Shown: piece by piece, positions 58,358 to 64,000 of the stretch
How positions within the stretch are numbered: position 1 is the stretch's first letter
How the letters are laid out: every line of letters starts with the position of its first letter
IMG/VR virus record: IMGVR_UViG_3300009126_000404
Location: 119,843-183,842 of that record
Source of the DNA: a virus
Strand: one strand, 5' to 3'
DNA length: 64,000 nucleotides
Made by a program: the position numbers and the translations under genes
The notes under the pieces: generated by a model
Told to the model about the DNA's origin: nothing
Database searches by the model: none
What the model saw: only the letters and a program-made list of their open reading frames with translations

Positions 58358-59572
58358 CTAATGTGCAGACCATTCAACTTTACTAATGTCAATACCATCC
58401 TTGTACATATCCCATAACGGCGATAATTCTCTTAATTTTTCAACTTGTTCACGTACTAATTTAATTGCATCGTCTACTTCTTCTTTTGTTGTATATCTAC
58501 CTATTGTAAAACGTATGGAACTATGTGCTAATTCATCACTTAATCCTAATGCACGAAGTACATATGACGGTTCGAGACTAGCAGAAGTACATGCAGAACC
58601 AGATGATACTGCAATGTTTGACATTGCCATCATTAAAGATTCGCCTTCTACATAGTTAAAACTAATATTTAAGTTTCCTGGAATTCTTTGTTCTATATCA
58701 CCATTAATAACTACTTCTTCCATATCAGCAAAACCTTCAAGTAAATGATCTCTTAGTTGTTCAATTCTTTTATTTTCTTCTGTCATTTCAGCTTGTGCAA
58801 TAGCAAAACATTCGCCCATGCCTACAATTTGGTGTGTCGCTAATGTGCCTGAACGCATACCTCTTTCGTGTCCACCACCGTGCATTTGTGCTTGAAGACG
58901 TACACGTGGCTTACGTCTAACATACAAGGCACCCATACCTTTTGGTCCATACAATTTATGTGCAGAAAAACTCATTAAATCTACAGGCAATGACTGTAAA
59001 TTAATATCTACTTTGCCAGCTGATTGTGCCGCATCAACATGGAAAAATGTTTTGTTTGCTCTACAAATATCTCCAATTGCTTGGATATCTTGAATAACAC
59101 CAATTTCATTATTTACATGCATTATTGTAACTAAAATAGTATCTTTACGAATTTCATTCTTTAATGTATCTAAGTCTAGTAAACCATTTTTAAGTGGATC
59201 TAAATAACTAACTTCAAATCCTTCTCTTTCTAGTTGACGACAAGTATCTAAAACAGCCTTGTGTTCGGTTTTCATAGTAATAATATGCTTACCACGTTTT
59301 TGATAAAAGTGTGCAATACCTTTAATTGCTAAGTTATCTGATTCTGTTGCACCAGACGTCCAAACAATTTCTTTTGGATCTGCACCAATTAAACTTGCTA
59401 CTTGTTCTCTTGCTATGTCAACGGCTTTTTCAGCCTCCCAGCCATAGTAATGTGATCGAGACGCTGGATTACCAAAGTCTCCTTCTATAGTTAAAAATTT
59501 GGACATTTTTTCAGCAACACGCTTGTCTACAGGTGTTGTAGCAGAATAGTCCATATAAGTTGGATTTATCAT
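58358..59572 (-). CDS. iscS: IscS cysteine desulfurase
   Basis: 404 residues, full length. The PLP Lys is in [12 protein letters not shown], His and Asp in [10 protein letters not shown] and the active Cys in [16 protein letters not shown] and the length match IscS rather than SufS. It gives sulfur for Fe-S clusters and tRNA thiolation. Its ATG overlaps the 58-residue gene. The operon order is reductase, 58-aa protein, iscS, radical SAM 4. Confidence 0.95.
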   Translation of the reverse strand: MINPTYMDYSATTPVDKRVAEKMSKFLTIEGDFGNPASRSHYYGWEAEKAVDIAREQVASLIGADPKEIVWTSGATESDNLAIKGIAHFYQKRGKHIITMKTEHKAVLDTCRQLEREGFEVSYLDPLKNGLLDLDTLKNEIRKDTILVTIMHVNNEIGVIQDIQAIGDICRANKTFFHVDAAQSAGKVDINLQSLPVDLMSFSAHKLYGPKGMGALYVRRKPRVRLQAQMHGGGHERGMRSGTLATHQIVGMGECFAIAQAEMTEENKRIEQLRDHLLEGFADMEEVVINGDIEQRIPGNLNISFNYVEGESLMMAMSNIAVSSGSACTSASLEPSYVLRALGLSDELAHSSIRFTIGRYTTKEEVDDAIKLVREQVEKLRELSPLWDMYKDGIDISKVEWSAH

Positions 59573-59745
59573 TCTTTATTTTCCTTATTGTGATTAAACG
59601 TTCGGGCCCATTCTTGTTGTTCCTTGTCCCATTTATTTATATAAGTTCTGTTATCGTTTTTAATTACAGGCTTTTTATTACGTCCGCCTGCATTTCGTTT
59701 AATTCGTCTCGGTTTTTTATTGAACGTTCTTTTTTTAAACGACAT
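59569..59745 (-). CDS. Small basic protein (58 aa) between fpr and iscS
   Basis: [20 protein letters not shown] and a Lys/Arg-rich middle. TAATG and ATGA overlaps tie it to the reductase and iscS genes. Its charge suggests RNA binding, but it is not recognised. Confidence 0.65.
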   Translation of the reverse strand: MSFKKRTFNKKPRRIKRNAGGRNKKPVIKNDNRTYINKWDKEQQEWARTFNHNKENKE

Positions 59746-60530
59746 TATCTAACAAAACTCTTTTCTACGACGTAAGTATTTGCATGTTTGTTAGTACCTT
59801 CTTCAAATCCTAATCCCTCTAAGTATTCTTTTAATTCTAAATTCATTTCCATAGACCCACAAATCATTACTCTATCATGTATGGGTGATAGATCAGGTAA
59901 TCCTAGTTTATCTTGTACTTTGTTTTCATACATTGCAGTTGTTACACGACCTTCATTTTCATATGGTTCACGAGTACATGTAAAATATGTTTTAAGTTTA
60001 CCGTGTGTTATTTTACTATATATTTTATCTTCATTTAACCCGTTGAGCAAATCTTTAAATACAAGTTCATTTTTAGCTCTAGTACCCCATACTACAATAA
60101 CATTATCGTAGTGTTCATACGTTTCTACACCACGTACAATACTCATAAATGGAGCAATGCCTGTTCCAGTAGCCAATAAGTATAGATTACGTGCTGGCGT
60201 TAAAATATTAGAATTTACGAGCGTCCCTACTGCTCTACTATTTACCAAAATTTCATCACCCACTTTTATATTTTGTAATCTACTTGTAAGAGGGCCATCA
60301 GGTACTTTAATGCTATAAAACTCTAACGTTTCCTGATGATTTGGACTTACCATACTATATGCTCTCATTATTGGTTTATTTTTTTGTAATTTTTCTGACC
60401 AATGATCTAAACCTATCATTATAAACTCACCGTCACGAAACCTTAGTGTTTGGTTTCTTGTAGTTTTAAAATGAAATAATGTATCTGTATAATGTGTAAC
60501 TTCTAGTACTGTTTCTTTATGAATTGGCAT
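59745..60530 (-). CDS. fpr: Ferredoxin-NADP reductase
   Basis: 261 residues. RAYSMVSPN binds FAD, LLATGTGIAPFMS is the NADP pyrophosphate motif, and the end ANTYVVEKSFVR is close to the bacterial Fpr C-terminus. It passes electrons from NADPH to ferredoxin. With the phage ferredoxin it could reduce IscU assembly or radical SAM clusters. It is the first gene of the iscS operon. Confidence 0.93.
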   Translation of the reverse strand: MPIHKETVLEVTHYTDTLFHFKTTRNQTLRFRDGEFIMIGLDHWSEKLQKNKPIMRAYSMVSPNHQETLEFYSIKVPDGPLTSRLQNIKVGDEILVNSRAVGTLVNSNILTPARNLYLLATGTGIAPFMSIVRGVETYEHYDNVIVVWGTRAKNELVFKDLLNGLNEDKIYSKITHGKLKTYFTCTREPYENEGRVTTAMYENKVQDKLGLPDLSPIHDRVMICGSMEMNLELKEYLEGLGFEEGTNKHANTYVVEKSFVR

Positions 60531-60548
60531 ATCTTGTTCCTAATACAT

Positions 60549-60556
60549 TATTTATT
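60549..60556 (-). promoter_or_regulatory. Late promoter AATAAATA of fpr-iscS operon
   Basis: AATAAATAATGTA lies 18 nt before the fpr ATG and overlaps the tail of the tRNA terminator; AGGA follows. Confidence 0.55.
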
Positions 60557-60582
60557 ATAAAAACGCCGTAGTAATCTACGGC
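60557..60582 (-). terminator. Intrinsic terminator of tRNA operon
   Basis: GCCGTAG-ATTA-CTACGGC followed by GTTTTT ends the Asp-Glu-Ser tRNA transcript. Confidence 0.85.
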
Positions 60583-60591
60583 TTAAATTAA

Positions 60592-60681
60592 TGGCGGAGA
60601 GAGTGAGATTCGAACTCACGAACGAGTCGCCCCGTTGCCGGTTTTCAAGACCGGTGCTTTCAACCGCTCAGCCATCTCTCC
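60592..60681 (-). tRNA. tRNA-Ser (UGA)
   Basis: Long variable arm typical of Ser; acceptor GGAGAGA/TCTCTCC, anticodon loop CTTGAAA (TGA), encoded CCA. Confidence 0.95.
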
Positions 60682-60689
60682 TAAATTAA

Positions 60690-60764
60690 TGGCGTTCCCT
60701 AGGAGAATCGAACTCCTCTTTCATGGATGAAAACCATGGGTCCTAACCGATAGACGAAGGGAAC
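60690..60764 (-). tRNA. tRNA-Glu (UUC)
   Basis: Acceptor GTTCCCT/AGGGAAC, T-loop TTCGATT, anticodon loop TTTTCAT (TTC), encoded CCA. Confidence 0.95.
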
Positions 60765-60767
60765 ATT

Positions 60768-60844
60768 TGGCGACCTGGAAGGGACTCGAACCCTCGACCT
60801 CCTGCGTGACAGGCAGGCGTTCTAACCAACTGAACTACCAGGCC
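60768..60844 (-). tRNA. tRNA-Asp (GUC)
   Basis: T-loop TTCGAGT, anticodon loop CTGTCAC (GTC), encoded CCA. The acceptor stem GGCCTGG/CCAGGTC has one G-T pair. Confidence 0.95.
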
Positions 60845-60852
60845 AATCATAC

Positions 60853-60881
60853 ATTATAGTTTATATCAGCTTATTTGTCAA
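60853..60881 (-). promoter_or_regulatory. Consensus promoter TTGACA-N17-TATAAT of tRNA operon
   Basis: Perfect hexamers, placed about 9 nt before the tRNA-Asp 5' end, so the precursor has almost no leader. Confidence 0.8.
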
Positions 60882-60887
60882 CTACGA

Positions 60888-61352
60888 TTAGTTGCACCAG
60901 GATTCTTTTTCGTCACCGTAATATTCTCTAGCGAATCCGTTTTCAAGAAGCATTTCTCTTAGACTTTCACCATCTATGATAATATCGCCTAATACTCGTC
61001 CACCATATTTGTCCCATTTGTAAATGGCTACTTGTATTGTAGTAGCTGAATTTAGCATATCTTTAGTAAACTGTGAGGCTTCTTCACCCAATAATGCTTC
61101 TTCATCACATTCTGCTCTCCAACTTTTTTCTGGAGTATCAACGCCGTATACACGAATGCTTAATTCTTTCTTTAATGGGTCTGGCAAAAAGTTTGCTTCA
61201 AAGGCTACAGTATCTCCATCAATGACTCTGGTTACTTCATAATCATGAATTACCATTTCTACATCTTCGGCTTCTACACTAGTAATAAATGCAAAAATAA
61301 TTACAAATGTAATCACGGTTGCAAGTAGAATATTTTTTATATTTATGTTCAT
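60888..61352 (-). CDS. Secreted staphylococcal nuclease-like protein
   Basis: 154 residues. A signal peptide or anchor (LLATVITFVIIFAFITSVEA) precedes the nuclease core: RVIDGDTVAFE, SIRVYGVDTPE and DKYGGRVLGDI. It has a pair of Cys, in AECDEE and at the end (SWCN), that could form a disulfide in the periplasm. It may degrade periplasmic or incoming DNA, which could exclude rival phages; that is inference. Confidence 0.8.
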   Translation of the reverse strand: MNINIKNILLATVITFVIIFAFITSVEAEDVEMVIHDYEVTRVIDGDTVAFEANFLPDPLKKELSIRVYGVDTPEKSWRAECDEEALLGEEASQFTKDMLNSATTIQVAIYKWDKYGGRVLGDIIIDGESLREMLLENGFAREYYGDEKESWCN

Positions 61353-62317
61353 TTATAGTATTTATTACGAATGTCTTCATATGCCTCAACAACCTCATCG
61401 TACCTTTTACTGTACAAAGATGCTGTTTCGGTTAATACATTACTGTTTTTTACGCCTAAATAATCAAATATGTCTACTTGATGTTTAAACCATTCTGCAT
61501 CAATTAACAAATGATCAACATTATTTTCTGCCATACTTTTAATACTTACATCTTGTGCTTCTATATCATCAGTGTTATGTTTCTCTTCAAATAATCTATA
61601 AAACGAATAATCTAAATTAAATTTACCATTACCATTATTCCTAAGAGAATCAAATAAATCCCAATGTGCAAAATTTAATTGCCACATATATTGCAATTTA
61701 CCGCTATGAAAATCTGCTATACATTTATTATGATATTCTTTATACCACAATTCTTTCCATCTACCAATTTCTTGTCCGCCCATTAACATATGATCTTCCC
61801 ACCATATTTTAGAATGAGCAATAATTTGATCAATACGTTGTATTTTATTAAATGCATATTGAGTCATATAGAACATTGCACTTTGTTCTACAGTAGATTT
61901 AGCAAATATAAGTTTATCACATGCTGGTACATATATTGTATGTTTTGTACAGCCAAAGTAATTACTCCAAACTGGATACTCATACCCTACTATAGGATCT
62001 TCACCATTCCCCCAAAGTCCTTTATTAGCATCAAAATAAGTAGATGTACAATCAATTCTACCATTTTCTTCATCTTTATTTTCAAGCTCTCTTAAAGATT
62101 CCTGATGAATATCATAAAGTGAAGAATCCATTATATGATCAAATCCTCCACCGTCTGGATTACGTCTTATTTCTTGTACAATTGAACCAATATCATCACC
62201 ATTATGTACAGGGTCTTGCCCATAATATAATTGTGGGCCAAATCGTTTGTCGTGTGCGAGCCACCAGTGGATAGCTGGTGCGTGTGCATTTACTGTTTGA
62301 TATATTCCTATATTCAT
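61349..62317 (-). CDS. Unknown protein, paralogue A
   Basis: ATG 62317 gives 322 residues beginning MNIGIYQTVNAHAPAIHWWL; the longer frame would run through the tRNA gene. It is clearly related to the protein at 62413-63285: both start with I-Y-Q, then APAIHWWL and a G-P-x-LY motif, and share MWQLNFAH in the middle. Acidic and helical. No function known. Confidence 0.65.
   Translation of the reverse strand: MNIGIYQTVNAHAPAIHWWLAHDKRFGPQLYYGQDPVHNGDDIGSIVQEIRRNPDGGGFDHIMDSSLYDIHQESLRELENKDEENGRIDCTSTYFDANKGLWGNGEDPIVGYEYPVWSNYFGCTKHTIYVPACDKLIFAKSTVEQSAMFYMTQYAFNKIQRIDQIIAHSKIWWEDHMLMGGQEIGRWKELWYKEYHNKCIADFHSGKLQYMWQLNFAHWDLFDSLRNNGNGKFNLDYSFYRLFEEKHNTDDIEAQDVSIKSMAENNVDHLLIDAEWFKHQVDIFDYLGVKNSNVLTETASLYSKRYDEVVEAYEDIRNKYYK
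61359..61366 (-). promoter_or_regulatory. Late promoter AATAAATA, 6 nt before ATG
   Basis: AATAAATA-CTATAA-ATG upstream of the secreted nuclease, inside the end of the upstream gene. Confidence 0.5.
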
Positions 62318-62326
62318 ATATTTGTT

Positions 62327-62402
62327 TGGCTCCTCGGGCAAGGCTCGAACTTGCGACAAATTGATTAACAGTCAACTGCTCTACCAACTGAGCTACCGAG
62401 GA
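62327..62402 (-). tRNA. tRNA-Asn (GUU)
   Basis: Acceptor TCCTCGG/CCGAGGA, anticodon loop CTGTTAA (GTT), encoded CCA. Lies between two paralogous genes. Confidence 0.95.
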
Positions 62403-62409
62403 TCAGTAT

Positions 62410-62417
62410 TATTTATA
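62410..62417 (-). promoter_or_regulatory. Consensus late promoter TATAAATA at tRNA-Asn
   Basis: Exact T4 consensus, 7 nt before the mature tRNA-Asn 5' end. Confidence 0.7.
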
Positions 62418-63285
62418 GGTATTTTGAAAATGTATCTATATATAATTGTTTTTTACGTTTATATAATTTAGTATAGTCAATTACAAATTTTTTCAATCTA
62501 AACGAACTCAATATTTCTGTATAATCAATTATTTCTTCACAATGGTTAAACCAATCGTCACCTACTACGATATGATCTACCTCATTATTTGCATATGCAA
62601 ATAATGTATCTGAAAAATCTTCTTCTTGTTTCTTTACTTCAAATAATCTTGCATGGTCATCAGCATCAACTAATTTTATATCATCCTTACCTTTTTGTAA
62701 TTGATCCATTAAATCATGATGAGCAAAATTAAGTTGCCACATATATTTCAATTTGTTATCTTTAAAGGCTTGTACAAAATCATTATGGTATTTTTCATTC
62801 CAAACTTCTTTCCAATTTTCTATATTATGATCTTTTGCCCATGCTTCTGTTTGCTCAATTATGTCTTTTATAGATTCTATCCACGCAAATGCATATTGAC
62901 TAATGTAAAAGAATAATTGTTCTTCTGCACTATTATCAACAAGAATTATCTTATTTGCTTTAATAATATTATCTGGATTAGTTAAATTACTAGTATAATT
63001 GCTCCAAACAAAATGATCAAACTCTTCCTTTACATCACTAAAAGGAGCCATAACATCAATATTAATGTTTGCTGGCTCGTCTAATAATTTAATTGATTGT
63101 TTATGTATGGAATGGTATTTTGCTTTTTCATTTTCAATAACAATACCACCTACATGATTACCACTTGGTGTACAATACCCGGTATTAAATTCATACAATT
63201 CGGGTCCTATATTAATTTCTTGTGAAAGCCACCAATGTATTGCTGGTGCACTTCCTGTATTATTTTGATATATTGCTATGTCCAT
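62413..63285 (-). CDS. Unknown protein, paralogue B
   Basis: 290 residues starting MDIAIYQNNTGSAPAIHWWL. Aligns with paralogue A through the middle (FVWSNY; AFAWIESIKDIIEQTEAWAKD; MWQLNFAHHDLMDQL) and the C-terminal EVDHIVVGDDWFNH. A tandem duplication with tRNA-Asn between them is the simplest origin. Unknown function. Confidence 0.65.
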   Translation of the reverse strand: MDIAIYQNNTGSAPAIHWWLSQEINIGPELYEFNTGYCTPSGNHVGGIVIENEKAKYHSIHKQSIKLLDEPANINIDVMAPFSDVKEEFDHFVWSNYTSNLTNPDNIIKANKIILVDNSAEEQLFFYISQYAFAWIESIKDIIEQTEAWAKDHNIENWKEVWNEKYHNDFVQAFKDNKLKYMWQLNFAHHDLMDQLQKGKDDIKLVDADDHARLFEVKKQEEDFSDTLFAYANNEVDHIVVGDDWFNHCEEIIDYTEILSSFRLKKFVIDYTKLYKRKKQLYIDTFSKYL

Positions 63286-63301
63286 GATTTACCCTAAAAT
63301 A

Positions 63302-63377
63302 TGGTGGAGGATATCAGGATCGAACTGACGACCTCCTGAATGCAAATCAGGCGCTCTCCCATCTGAGCTAATCCCCC
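63302..63377 (-). tRNA. tRNA-Ala (UGC)
   Basis: Anticodon loop TTTGCAT (TGC), T-loop TTCGATC, encoded CCA. The acceptor GGGGGAT/ATCCTCC has one G-T pair. Confidence 0.95.
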
Positions 63378-63385
63378 ATTTACGG

Positions 63386-63458
63386 AGCCGTCGGTCAGAT
63401 TTGAACTGACGACCTATGGTTTACAAAACCATTGCTCTACCAACTGAGCTACGACGGC
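63386..63458 (-). tRNA. tRNA-Thr (UGU), CCA not encoded
   Basis: Acceptor GCCGTCG/CGACGGC, anticodon loop TTTGTAA (TGT). The 3' sequence reads T-CCG, so CCA must be added by a nucleotidyltransferase; the phage has its own at 14.5 kb. Confidence 0.9.
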
Positions 63459-63472
63459 GTAAATTCTACAAG

Positions 63473-63480
63473 TATTTATC
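63473..63480 (-). promoter_or_regulatory. Late promoter GATAAATA of tRNA-Thr/Ala
   Basis: GATAAATACTTGT is 14 nt upstream of tRNA-Thr and overlaps the stop of the 54-residue gene. Confidence 0.6.
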
Positions 63481-63643
63481 AGGCCGCTAGGACTGTTTCG
63501 TGTACTCGTTCTACCGCCGATAGGACATCGGGACCTAGTGTTGATGCATCTATTACTTCAATAATATCACCAACATAGTCTTTAGCCATCTCTTTTATAT
63601 ATGAATTAAAGACTTCGTCTTTATCGTAGTATTCATGTCCCAT
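63479..63643 (-). CDS. Small acidic protein (54 aa)
   Basis: MGHEYYDKDEVFNSYIKEMA and a helical acidic remainder. The ATG overlaps the upstream stop (TAATG). Unknown. Confidence 0.6.
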   Translation of the reverse strand: MGHEYYDKDEVFNSYIKEMAKDYVGDIIEVIDASTLGPDVLSAVERVHETVLAA

Positions 63644-63924
63644 TATTGCAATTCCGGAAACATTTGTTTTATGTAATTTCTTACAATAACTTTAGTGTCA
63701 TTTTCAACTGAATCAATATTAATTGATTTTATACCATGTTCTTTTACTTCTTCTTTCGCTAATTGTAACAATTCACGTTTATTAAGTTTTTGAATTTGTG
63801 CTAAATTGACTACGTTATGTGTAAGAGCACTTAGTACATAATTGCCTACATCAAGTTCACTCATAGGAACCTCGATTTTTGCCTTTATACGCTTAATTCC
63901 ATCTTTATATTCTGTTGCTCTCAT
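63643..63924 (-). CDS. Unknown 93-aa protein
   Basis: MRATEYKDGIKRIKAKIEVP opens a charged alpha/beta protein with NIDSVENDTKVIVRNYIKQM at the end. It is the first gene of its operon in this window; no clear promoter is seen in the 76 bases to the right edge. Unknown. Confidence 0.55.
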   Translation of the reverse strand: MRATEYKDGIKRIKAKIEVPMSELDVGNYVLSALTHNVVNLAQIQKLNKRELLQLAKEEVKEHGIKSINIDSVENDTKVIVRNYIKQMFPELQ

Positions 63925-64000
63925 TTTTATACCATAATTATATAATTAATTAATTTAATAAGATTTTACTCTTATTAGTAATACTATACTACTAAGATAG

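Noticed and set aside
62202-62387. A minus-strand frame running through tRNA-Asn into the paralogue A gene
   Set aside because: It is the shadow of the tRNA and of the real frame that starts at 62317.
1-64000. Bacterial chromosome, because of IscS, IscU, ClpA/X/P, S21, IF-3 and tRNAs
   Set aside because: T4-type late promoters, tail fibre and lysis genes, one-directional overlapping tiny genes and many phage-style proteins run through the whole window, and the host-like genes are dispersed among them under the same promoters.
1-64000. CRISPR arrays, insertion sequences, integrase or attachment sites
   Set aside because: No spaced direct repeats, transposase or integrase motifs were seen; the tRNAs are complete genes without flanking duplicates.

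Overview
The window looks like part of the genome of a large, low-GC, T4-like tailed phage, most likely a marine myophage of an alphaproteobacterium. The evidence for a phage is: short, tightly packed genes that overlap by TAATG or ATGA; nearly all genes on the minus strand; about 25 copies of a T4-type late-promoter octamer (consensus TATAAATA, here mostly [GCA]ATAAATA); a tail-fibre-like protein; a lysis set (M15 endolysin, small membrane proteins, an Rz/Rz1-like spanin pair); and many small proteins of the kind seen in T4-like marine phages. No capsid, portal, terminase or DNA polymerase gene lies in these 64 kb. The alphaproteobacterial host is inferred from a permuted two-piece tmRNA, an alpha-type S21 and the base composition; SAR11 is only a guess.

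Layout. 1-20 kb: late operons of virion-type proteins, many sharing an N-terminal leader (M-[KR]-I-x-[DE]-[IVL], then often [LI]-x-E), plus two radical SAM proteins, a CCA-adding enzyme, nucleotidyltransferase, HAD phosphatase and metallopeptidase. 20-24 kb: tRNA-Gly, a monocistronic small late protein and a tail-fibre region. 24-34 kb: ClpA, a J-domain protein, spanins, a [2Fe-2S] ferredoxin, a third radical SAM protein that seems to start at ATT, lysis genes and a cluster of sigma70-type promoters. 34-36.4 kb: tRNA-Arg, an outer-membrane beta-barrel protein, split tmRNA, IscU and a peroxiredoxin. 36.4-40 kb: the only plus-strand block (MscS-like membrane protein, class III aminotransferase, amino-acid dehydrogenase, lipase). 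40-52.5 kb: a ligase-like protein lacking the catalytic lysine, GMP reductase, cytidylyltransferase, glutamine amidotransferase, ClpS, Hsp20, S21, IF-3, ClpX, two nuclease/kinase genes, ClpP, a SpoT-like hydrolase and an intact ATP-dependent DNA ligase. 52.5-57 kb: small early-type genes behind promoters sharing one palindromic operator. 57-64 kb: a fourth radical SAM protein, IscS and ferredoxin-NADP reductase in one operon, six tRNAs, a secreted nuclease and a paralogous gene pair.

How it fits together. Three linked themes stand out. (1) Translation control and proteolysis: tmRNA with tag ANNNYEPEMAMAA, S21, IF-3, eight tRNAs, a CCA-adding enzyme, ClpX, ClpP, ClpA, ClpS, Hsp20 and a J protein, which together resemble a phage-owned ribosome-rescue and tag-degradation system (SmpB is not in the window). 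(2) Fe-S supply: IscS, IscU, ferredoxin and ferredoxin reductase beside four radical SAM enzymes. (3) Timing: sigma70-type promoters, three with the same GTAAGA-NN-TCTTAC operator, versus late promoters, several placed exactly 5 nt before an ATG so that the mRNA would be leaderless. All functions are inferred from sequence reading alone; no database search was possible.
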